From assembly GCA_964627045.1 (NCBI GenBank), contig CAZVIK010000115.1, positions 1 to 12,617 on the forward strand: a stretch of DNA of 12,617 bases, read 5' to 3'. The stretch is from CAZVIK01 sp964627045 (lineage in GTDB: Bacteria > Acidobacteriota > Terriglobia > Bryobacterales > Bryobacteraceae). Positions 7,086 to 12,617 of the stretch are shown one piece after another; within the stretch, counting starts at the first letter, position 1; each line of letters opens with the position of its first letter. The position numbers and the translations under genes are program-made. The notes beneath the pieces were generated by a model. The model was given only the letters and a program-made list of their open reading frames with translations, was not told where the DNA came from and did not search any database.

Positions 7086-8584
7086 TGGGACACCTCCTGA
7101 GACGCGGCACGCGGCCGTTCGGTGTACACCACGGTACGCGACTCCGGCGTCAGGTATTCGCGCGCCACGCGGCGGACATCCTCGGCCGTAACGCGATCGA
7201 TGTCTTCAATTCCGGTGAACAGCTTACGCCAGTCGCCGTAGTTCACGTGGTAATAGGCAAGTTGCTCGGCGAGGCCGGAATTGCTGTCGAGGCTGCGGAT
7301 GACGCCGGCCCGGACCTTAGTCTTGACCCGTGCGATGGTGGCGGCGTCCACCAGATCCGTCTTCAGGCTCGCGATCACCTGGTAGGCGGCTTTCTCATTC
7401 TCCTCGACGGTGTGACCGACTGATGGAACCAGAAAGAACAGAAACAGGTTCGGGTACTTGGTCGCGGGGAACGACGCCTGCGCCTGCGCGGCCAGCGCGA
7501 TGCGCTTGTCCCGCACCAATTCCTTGTAGAGCAGGCCAGTGCGCCCGCTCGAGAGGATTCCGGCGAGCACGTCGAAGACCGGGTCATCGGAGTGGTTCTG
7601 ATCCGGGCGCTTGTATCCGATCATCGCCATGGGCTGCGTGGGCGAGATCACCACGCCGCGCCGTTCGCCCTCCTGCCGGGGCTCACCGGTGTGGATGCCG
7701 GGCGGAGGCGGAGCCTTCTTGAGTTGTCCAAAGTACTTCTCCGCCAGGCGCTTCACCTCGGCCGGCTGAACGTCGCCGGCGATGGCGATGGTCATGTTAA
7801 CGGGCACGTAGTAGGTTTCGAAAAAGCGCACGGCGTCGGAAACGCGCAGTGACTCGATGTCTCCCGCCCAGCCGCCAGGCATGTTGCGGTAGGGGTGCGC
7901 CATGAACGCCGCCGCCAGCAGCGCCTCCATCATCTTTCCCTGGGAATTGGATTCCACGCGCATCCGGCGTTCTTCGCGCACCACGTCGCGCTCTTTGTAG
8001 AACTCGCGGTAGACGGGCCGCAGGAAGCGCTGCGACTCAAGCAGGAACCAAAGTTCGGTGCGGTTGGAAGGAAGGCTGTAGAAGTAGTTGGTGGCGTCCA
8101 GGCCGGTGCCGGCGTTCAGGCCGACCCCTCCGTGCTCGTCGATGATGCGCGTGAAGGCATCCGAATCGGCGAACGCCGCGGCGTTCTCGATGGCGGCGGC
8201 GAGTTCCTCTTCCAGCGCCGCGACCTTTTTGGAGTCGGCGCGCGCCCCCAAGCGCCGTTCGTCCGACAGCCGGTCGTAAACGGCCTCGATCGCGTCCATC
8301 GCTTTCTTTTCGGCAGCGTAGTTGGTGGTGCCGATGGAGGGGGTGCCTTTGAACGCCATGTGCTCGAACATGTGCGCCAGGCCGGTCTTGCCGCCGGGAT
8401 CGTCAGCCGAACCGGCGTTGACGTAAGTGTGGAAACTCACCACCGGCGCTTCGTGGCGCTCGAGCACGATGAAGTGCAGGCCATTGGGAAGGGTGAATTC
8501 GGTGACCTTCTTTTCGAAGTCCGCGAGGCTTTGCGCCGCCAGCAGGCACGGCAGAAGCAGCAGAATCCCCAGTCGTCTTATCAT
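7082..8584 (-). CDS. M16B zinc metallopeptidase, catalytic subunit
   Basis: Secreted or periplasmic zinc peptidase of the M16 family, 500 aa, with a short signal peptide (residues 1-17, ending near LLAAQ). The inverted zinc motif HMFEH sits at 71-75, with Glu74 as catalytic base and His71 and His75 as ligands. The third ligand is probably E205 in ERDVVREERRM, by alignment to the pitrilysin-type ERxxVxxE pattern. The spacing from His75 to E205 is 130 residues instead of about 77, because of an acidic, Ala-rich, helical insertion around 96-150. The C-terminal M16 domain (about 235-430) has the Arg (R358 in LVRDKRIALAA) but lacks the paired Tyr, which the neighbouring subunit has. Together they look like complementary halves of one heterodimeric enzyme. 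The substrate is unknown; family members degrade or process peptides and small proteins. It is first in the operon. The ATG at 8582-8584 has only a distant AAGGA, and a weak TACTAA at 8603-8608 (minus strand) could be its -10 element. Confidence 0.95.
   Translation of the reverse strand: MIRRLGILLLLPCLLAAQSLADFEKKVTEFTLPNGLHFIVLERHEAPVVSFHTYVNAGSADDPGGKTGLAHMFEHMAFKGTPSIGTTNYAAEKKAMDAIEAVYDRLSDERRLGARADSKKVAALEEELAAAIENAAAFADSDAFTRIIDEHGGVGLNAGTGLDATNYFYSLPSNRTELWFLLESQRFLRPVYREFYKERDVVREERRMRVESNSQGKMMEALLAAAFMAHPYRNMPGGWAGDIESLRVSDAVRFFETYYVPVNMTIAIAGDVQPAEVKRLAEKYFGQLKKAPPPPGIHTGEPRQEGERRGVVISPTQPMAMIGYKRPDQNHSDDPVFDVLAGILSSGRTGLLYKELVRDKRIALAAQAQASFPATKYPNLFLFFLVPSVGHTVEENEKAAYQVIASLKTDLVDAATIARVKTKVRAGVIRSLDSNSGLAEQLAYYHVNYGDWRKLFTGIEDIDRVTAEDVRRVAREYLTPESRTVVYTERPRAASQEVSQ
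7093..7098 (-). promoter_or_regulatory. Strong Shine-Dalgarno for the GTG start of the second M16 gene
   Basis: On the minus strand this reads AGGAGG, 7 bases before the GTG at 7083-7085 and inside the 3' end of the upstream peptidase gene. It supports the GTG as the true start and explains efficient translation from an overlapping GTGA junction. Confidence 0.8.
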
Positions 8585-8719
8585 GTGCGGAGGATGTCCT
8601 TATTAGTAGCGTAACCCGAGTGTGGTGTGGCTGGCAGGCCACGGCGCGGGGCGACTCGCGGCCTTGCCGGTTCACCCACGGCACCGCGATGACCGCGCCC
8701 AGCGCCGGGCGACCGTCAA

Positions 8720-8755
8720 GATCGGCTTGACATGCGCGCATGATCGGCGTACCTT
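8720..8755 (+). promoter_or_regulatory. Candidate promoter with palindromic operator for the PEP-CTERM gene
   Basis: A perfect -35 hexamer TTGACA (8727-8732) is followed after exactly 17 bases by TACCTT (8750-8755), a weak -10. A perfect 12-base palindrome CATGCGCGCATG (8731-8742) overlaps the end of the -35 and the first part of the spacer. Two copies of GATCGGC (8720-8726 and 8742-8748) flank it, 22 bases apart, about two helical turns. A transcript would start near 8762 and have a leader of roughly 55 bases. Palindrome placement inside the promoter suggests a repressor site; the factor is unknown. Confidence 0.5.
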
Positions 8756-8805
8756 AATACCGCAGCGGGGCCGTAGTGGTTTTTGTGCTTGAGATCGCTC
8801 TCTCC

Positions 8806-8811
8806 AGGAGG
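8806..8811 (+). promoter_or_regulatory. Shine-Dalgarno deciding the PEP-CTERM start
   Basis: AGGAGG lies 6 bases before the ATG at 8818. It favours this ATG over an in-frame GTG at 8776, which has no such site and would put a charged extension before the signal peptide. Confidence 0.8.
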
Positions 8812-8817
8812 GTGCAC

Positions 8818-9543
8818 ATGCGCGCGGTCAGGTTGGCACTCGTGCTTTTGGTTTCGCTCGGCGTTGCGGGCGCGACCCTCATCCCCTTCAGCAACATCAC
8901 CAATGCCTCTGGCTACGTGTTCAGTGCGGGCGGTGCGGAGGTGCAGGGGGAAAACACCATCACCCGGCTCATCGCGGACGATATCGAGCCGGTCCCGGGC
9001 GCTGAGGGACTGCCCGTCAGCCAGGTGAGCGCGGTGATTCACAACTCGAACTCGAGTGAGGTGACCTTCCGCGTGCTGGGCCGGTTCTGGTCCGACTCCG
9101 TCGGGGGACCGGGGGCCCTCGAATACGCGGACAGCTTCGGCATCATTACGCTGGCCGCCGACGAGACCAGAACCATCACGTTGTCCCCGGTTGGGTTCCT
9201 CCTTCCGAGCGGGCTATTTTACGCCGGTCTGGTGTTTGACAACGCCGGCGGCACGACGGGCGCAGGAGCCGCGGAGTTGAATGCCCTACAACTGGTTCTC
9301 TACGATCCCCCGACGATCGGCGCGAGCGGCGACTTCTTCTTCCGCACGACAGGCGCCGGGGATTTCGCCGTAAATAACCCCGACGGGGGCTTTTACTGGT
9401 TCAGCGGCGAACCGGTAGCGAATTTCGGATGGGAGTTCCAGGTGAACGATTCCGGCGTTCCGGAACCCGGTACGGCGGGCCTGCTTGTGCTGGGCCTCGG
9501 TGCGTTGCTGTACGCGCGCAACCGCAGGCGCCCTCACTCGTAA
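8818..9543 (+). CDS. PEP-CTERM exosortase-substrate protein
   Basis: A 241 aa secreted protein with a signal peptide (residues 1-19: MRAVR basic start, hydrophobic core, cleavage near AGA). It has a C-terminal PEP-CTERM anchor consisting of VPEP (214-217), a hydrophobic helix at about 219-233 and a basic tail RNRRR (234-238). In this family the tail is recognised and cleaved by an exosortase, and proteins reach the surface or an extracellular polysaccharide matrix. The mature region is rich in Gly, Ser, Thr and aromatic residues with predicted beta-strands and no cysteine. No catalytic motif is visible, so I make no functional call for it. No exosortase or polysaccharide gene is present in the window, so the enzyme must be encoded elsewhere. 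The gene has its own promoter candidate at 8727-8755 and converges on the permease gene, sharing its last 10 bases (9534-9543) with that gene's 3' end. Confidence 0.88.
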   Translation: MRAVRLALVLLVSLGVAGATLIPFSNITNASGYVFSAGGAEVQGENTITRLIADDIEPVPGAEGLPVSQVSAVIHNSNSSEVTFRVLGRFWSDSVGGPGALEYADSFGIITLAADETRTITLSPVGFLLPSGLFYAGLVFDNAGGTTGAGAAELNALQLVLYDPPTIGASGDFFFRTTGAGDFAVNNPDGGFYWFSGEPVANFGWEFQVNDSGVPEPGTAGLLVLGLGALLYARNRRRPHS

Positions 9544-10781
9544 CGTAGCGCGACCACCGGGTCCAGGCGAGCGGCTTTGGTTGCGGGCCACACGCCGAAG
9601 AAAAGGCCGACGGCCACCGACACGGCGATTCCCGTCCCGGCAGCCCACATAGGCACCGAGGTTGGCAACGAGGGGAAGGCCAGCCGGGCCGCCGCCGAGA
9701 TCGCCCACCCCAAACCCATTCCGATGATTCCGCCGGCGGCGGTCAGCACCACAGCTTCGGTAAGGAACTGCGCCACAATATCGCCGCGGCGCGCTCCGAT
9801 GGCCTTGCGCACGCCGATCTCGCGCGTCCGTTCCGTCACGCTCACCAGCATGATGTTCATGACGCCGATGCCGCCCACCAGCAGGCCGATGGAACTGAGC
9901 ACTACCATCACCAGCGCCACCATCGAGGTGATGTTGCGGAAGTCCTCCAGCATCTGCTCACCGGTGGACATCCAGAAGTTGTCGGGCTTGTTATAGGGCA
10001 CCTTGCGCTGGGCGCGCAGCACGACGCTCACTTCGTCCATCGCCCGGGCGAGCTGCCCAGGCTGGGCGACGAAAATGAGCATGTGCTCCTTGGCGTTGGG
10101 GAACATCTTGCGCATGGTGAAGTATGGCAACAGCACACGGCGGTCTTCCTGGCCGGGGATGGAAGCAGCGGGACGCTCCATAACGCCGATTACCTGGAAC
10201 TGGTGGCCGTTGACGTCGATCCAACGTCCAGTGGGGTCCTCTCCGGCGAACAGCGCCGTCTGGATGTCTTCGCCGATGACGACGAGCGACTGGCGGCGCT
10301 GGCTCTCGGCATCGGTGTAGAACCGGCCGTACTTCATCTTGTCGGCGCCGCTGGCGACGTAAGCATCCTCGGTGCCGGCTAGTTCGATCTGGTAAACGTC
10401 GTTGCCTTTATAGCGAACGCGGTCGAAACCGCCCCCCATAAAGCTCGGTGGAAACAGGTACGGCGTCACCGAGGCCACCGAAGGGCAGCGCTCCTTGATC
10501 GCCTGCGCGTCGTCCCAGGTGAGCGGCTTGCGGAGGATCTCCTCCCGGCTCATGCGCGTGGTGAATCCGATGTTGAACTTGTAGACGAACGCGGTGTCCG
10601 GGCCGAAACTGCGCATGATATTGGCAATGGCGGCGTCTACGCCCGTGATGATGGAGCCCACCGCGATCACGGTCCCGGTACCGATAATGACGCCGAGCAC
10701 CGTGAGAAAGCTGCGCGTCTTGTGCTCCCGCACGGTGGCCAGCGCCATCCCGACGGCGGACATGAATTCGGAACCGGTCAT
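9534..10781 (-). CDS. MacB-like ABC transporter permease (FtsX domain), second of pair
   Basis: Inner-membrane ABC permease of the MacB/LolCDE (type VII) group, 415 aa. It has one membrane helix at about 24-45, a large periplasmic MacB-type domain (about 46-280), then three helices near 285-310, 340-365 and 378-400. The FtsX signature VTERTREIGVRKAIGARRGDI (315-335) sits in the cytoplasmic loop after the second helix, and the C-terminus has the family-typical KAARLDPVVALRYE. Such permeases couple a separate cytoplasmic ATPase to movement of a periplasmic substrate such as a lipoprotein, peptide or drug. There is no nucleotide-binding domain in this protein. The ATG at 10779-10781 overlaps the previous gene's TGA as ATGA, with GAGG about 9 bases upstream; M7 is a possible alternative start. 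The 3' end overlaps the PEP-CTERM gene by 10 bases on the opposite strand. The substrate is not predictable from sequence. Confidence 0.92.
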   Translation of the reverse strand: MTGSEFMSAVGMALATVREHKTRSFLTVLGVIIGTGTVIAVGSIITGVDAAIANIMRSFGPDTAFVYKFNIGFTTRMSREEILRKPLTWDDAQAIKERCPSVASVTPYLFPPSFMGGGFDRVRYKGNDVYQIELAGTEDAYVASGADKMKYGRFYTDAESQRRQSLVVIGEDIQTALFAGEDPTGRWIDVNGHQFQVIGVMERPAASIPGQEDRRVLLPYFTMRKMFPNAKEHMLIFVAQPGQLARAMDEVSVVLRAQRKVPYNKPDNFWMSTGEQMLEDFRNITSMVALVMVVLSSIGLLVGGIGVMNIMLVSVTERTREIGVRKAIGARRGDIVAQFLTEAVVLTAAGGIIGMGLGWAISAAARLAFPSLPTSVPMWAAGTGIAVSVAVGLFFGVWPATKAARLDPVVALRYE

Positions 10782-12019
10782 TTTTCAAACCTCAGGGCCA
10801 CGATCGGATCGAGTTGGGCCGCCCGCCGCGCCGGGTAAATGCCGAAGAATAACCCCACAGCCGCCGACAATCCCACCCCGGTGAAGACGGCGCTGTAGGG
10901 CATCGCCATTGGAACGGGCGTGAGGTTGCGGACGGCGATGGCAATCACCCACGCCGTCAATACGCCGATAAGCCCGCCGAGCGCGGACAGGATCAGGGAC
11001 TCCACCAGGAACTGGTTCAGGATGTCCGCCTGCCGTGCACCCACCGACTTGCGGATTCCGATCTCGTGCGTGCGCTCGGTTACTACCGCCAGCATGATGT
11101 TCATGATGACCACGCCGCCTACGACCAAAAATACCGACACCACGGCGATGGCCGTCGCGGAGATCACGCTGGTCAGTTGATCCCAAAGCTCCAGCAGCGA
11201 GTCCGAACCGAAGATGGAAAATGTGTCTTCCTCCTTGGGCCCCAGACCGCGGTAGGAGCGCAACAACATCCGCACTTCGTCCTGCGACTGCTGGTAATGC
11301 GCGTGGTCGATCGCGGTGACCACCATGGAGAAGCCGCGCCGCGCCCCGTACATTTTGAAGTAGGTCTGCACGGGAATCCACACGAAAGCGTCGCGCGACT
11401 GGCCGAACATGGAGCCTTGCGCCTTGGCTACGCCGACGACCTCGAACGGCCGCCCCTCGACGGCGATCACCTTCCCGATGGGATCGACGCCCTCGAAAAA
11501 GCGCGCCCGGATGTCCTCTCCGATGAAGGCCGCCGCCACGCGGCGTTCGTCTTCGGTGTCGGTGAGGAACCGCCCCATCGCCGTCTGGACGTTGGTCACA
11601 ACGCCCACGTTGGAGGTGACGCCTTGCAGCGCCACGGCTTCGGCCAGGTTGGAGCCGTAGCGGACCGGCGCCGAACGGTTCGCCACCATTCCGACGTCCT
11701 TGGCCAGCGTCGCGTTGTCCTTCACGAAGCGGAACTCGTCCACTGTCAATTGCGGGTTGCGGCGCTGCATTTCGATGAGCTTCTTGGCGTCGAAGTTACC
11801 GATCATGGCGAGCCGGACCACGCGGAAACCATCCGCGCCCATGCTGGCCACCTGGTTGGCGATGTAAAGATCCATGCCGTTGATGACCGACACGACCGCA
11901 ATGAGCGTGGTGGTGGCCAGGATGATCCCCAGTAACGTTAAGAAACTACGCAACTTGGCCGCCCGGAGCGAGGCGGCGGCCACGCGCACCGCTTCTCCGA
12001 AAGATGCACCTCGTCTCAT
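10778..12019 (-). CDS. MacB-like ABC transporter permease (FtsX domain), first of pair
   Basis: A 413 aa paralogue of the following gene with the same plan: helix at about 24-46, periplasmic MacB-like domain (about 47-280), then helices near 287-312, 338-363 and 375-395. Signature TERTHEIGIRKSVGARQADI lies at 314-333, and the C-terminus is AAQLDPIVALRFEK. The two proteins have similar ends but clearly different periplasmic domains, as expected for two halves of a heterodimeric permease. The ATG at 12017-12019 has GGGAGA at suitable spacing. The pair probably forms one operon starting here, because the upstream neighbour is divergent. The operon contains no ATP-binding subunit and no membrane-fusion protein. 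Whether the two form one transporter or each pairs with another subunit is not determined. Confidence 0.92.
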   Translation of the reverse strand: MRRGASFGEAVRVAAASLRAAKLRSFLTLLGIILATTTLIAVVSVINGMDLYIANQVASMGADGFRVVRLAMIGNFDAKKLIEMQRRNPQLTVDEFRFVKDNATLAKDVGMVANRSAPVRYGSNLAEAVALQGVTSNVGVVTNVQTAMGRFLTDTEDERRVAAAFIGEDIRARFFEGVDPIGKVIAVEGRPFEVVGVAKAQGSMFGQSRDAFVWIPVQTYFKMYGARRGFSMVVTAIDHAHYQQSQDEVRMLLRSYRGLGPKEEDTFSIFGSDSLLELWDQLTSVISATAIAVVSVFLVVGGVVIMNIMLAVVTERTHEIGIRKSVGARQADILNQFLVESLILSALGGLIGVLTAWVIAIAVRNLTPVPMAMPYSAVFTGVGLSAAVGLFFGIYPARRAAQLDPIVALRFEK

Positions 12020-12158
12020 CGCTCTCCCATCTTATCTGTTGACGAGGCACGCGGCCGGTTTGTTCCGAGAGGTGCACACGGTGCCGCGAAACAGTTGGAA
12101 AACGCCGGGGCTTGGTTGAGGCGGGCCCCCGGGCAACCGCACATCGAAGGAGAACGAA
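12020..12158. other. Divergent intergenic region with alternative hairpins
   Basis: This gap separates the minus-strand permease operon from the plus-strand reductase. CCGGGG at 12105-12110 can pair with CCCCGG at 12127-12132 (16-base loop), and GGTTG at 12114-12118 with CAACC at 12134-12138; the two pairings are mutually exclusive. They lie directly before the reductase Shine-Dalgarno. I found no convincing promoter in either direction; TTGACG at 12040-12045 has no acceptable -10 at 17 bases. Confidence 0.3.
12147..12152 (+). promoter_or_regulatory. Shine-Dalgarno supporting a GTG start of the reductase
   Basis: AAGGAG lies 6 bases before GTG at 12159-12161. It supports this start, which also places the twin-arginine signal at the very N-terminus. 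Confidence 0.75.
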
Positions 12159-12617
12159 GTGGGGCAGACGACAAGACGGGATTTTCTAAGATCCAGCATG
12201 GCCGCGGGCGCGGTGGCCGCAAGCGGAGGAATCACCGCCGCCTGGGCGGCGAAGAGGTCGGCGACCGACTGGGTGACGCTCGGCGACTCGGGGGTGAAGG
12301 TGACCCGGCTCGCCTTCGGAACCGGAGCGTTTAGCGGACGGGAAAACCGTGACTTGGGGCAGGAATCCTTCACACGCCTGATCCGCCATGCCTACGACAG
12401 CGGCGTCCGCTTTTTTGAGTCGGCCGAAGCGTACCGGATTCACGACATGCTCGGTGTGGCCCTGAAAGGCATTCCGCGCGACAGCTATCGGCTGATGACC
12501 AAGTACACCCACCGGACTGAGGGCGACCCGCACGAGAGGATCGACCGCTTCCGCAAAGAGCTGAACACCGATTACTTCGACATCCTGTTGATCCACCTGG
12601 TCCGCAGCCCGAATTGG
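12159..12617 (+). CDS. Tat-signal aldo/keto reductase, N-terminal part (3' end outside window)
   Basis: The first 153 codons of an NAD(P)H-dependent oxidoreductase of the aldo/keto reductase family, open to the window edge. The N-terminus has a twin-arginine signal (TRRDFLRSS at 5-13, then an Ala-rich hydrophobic stretch to about 31), so the folded, cofactor-loaded protein is probably exported. The reductase domain begins near residue 37 with VTLGDSGVKVTRLAFGTG, the usual opening of the barrel. Catalytic residues by position are Y92 (ESAEAY), K115 (LMTKYTH) and H146 (LLIHLV). The usual aspartate, five residues before the tyrosine, is glutamate here (E87). The start is GTG, with a clear Shine-Dalgarno. 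The nearest neighbours are unrelated permease genes in the opposite direction. The substrate is unknown; Tat-exported members of this group are common in Acidobacteriota and Planctomycetota but are poorly characterised. Confidence 0.9.
   Translation, partial: MGQTTRRDFLRSSMAAGAVAASGGITAAWAAKRSATDWVTLGDSGVKVTRLAFGTGAFSGRENRDLGQESFTRLIRHAYDSGVRFFESAEAYRIHDMLGVALKGIPRDSYRLMTKYTHRTEGDPHERIDRFRKELNTDYFDILLIHLVRSPNW

Noticed and set aside
7895..8614. Plus-strand open frame of 239 codons opposite the catalytic M16 gene
   Set aside because: It is antisense to the HMFEH region and has low-complexity Gly/Val/Arg-rich translation typical of a shadow.
8776..8817. In-frame GTG start 14 codons upstream of the PEP-CTERM gene
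   Set aside because: No Shine-Dalgarno precedes it, and it would place charged residues before a well-formed signal peptide; the ATG at 8818 has AGGAGG at 6 bases.
11066..11935. Long open frame of 289 codons on the plus strand opposite the first permease
   Set aside because: The minus-strand frame encodes a clear FtsX permease. The antisense frame has no recognisable motif, is rich in His, Asp and Arg as expected of a GC-rich shadow, and has no Shine-Dalgarno.

Overview
The window is a high-GC, densely packed bacterial chromosomal segment. The gene content suggests an Acidobacteriota member of the Solibacter/Bryobacter type: a secreted PEP-CTERM protein, MacB-like FtsX permeases, a paired M16 peptidase operon and a Tat-exported aldo/keto reductase. 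This assignment is inferred from gene families and composition, with no marker gene to confirm it. I see no rRNA, tRNA, CRISPR array, insertion sequence or phage gene.

Layout. On the plus strand the window opens inside the C-terminal half of a UPF0182 membrane protein. It is followed after a short gap by a copper-type P1B ATPase whose N-terminus carries YHS and Cys-rich metal-binding modules. A hairpin-rich gap of 137 bases (3633-3769) separates this from a convergent minus-strand operon of four tightly coupled genes. In transcription order (8584 down to 3770) these are a zinc-binding M16 peptidase, a partner M16 subunit lacking the zinc motif, a small exported protein resembling outer-membrane lipoprotein-sorting (LolA-like) proteins, and a PfkB-family sugar kinase of the 2-keto-3-deoxygluconate kinase type. 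The junctions are GTGA and ATGA overlaps, then an 11-base gap in which the last Shine-Dalgarno touches the preceding stop.

A 233-base divergent gap (8585-8817) holds a good promoter candidate with a perfect 12-base palindrome, facing a PEP-CTERM protein. That gene runs tail-to-tail into a minus-strand pair of ABC permeases, and its last 10 bases overlap the downstream permease gene. The two permeases overlap by ATGA and have no ATPase or membrane-fusion gene beside them. After a 139-base divergent gap, a Tat-signal aldo/keto reductase begins on the plus strand and runs off the window.

Most gene products act at or beyond the cytoplasmic membrane: metal export, envelope proteolysis, exosortase-dependent surface display, MacB-type transport and a Tat-exported oxidoreductase. 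The exception is the cytoplasmic sugar kinase. I found no clear previously undescribed system. The most interesting points are the split-active-site M16 pair with a long insertion in its catalytic subunit, the sugar kinase coupled to it, the palindromic promoter and the permease pair without a partner.
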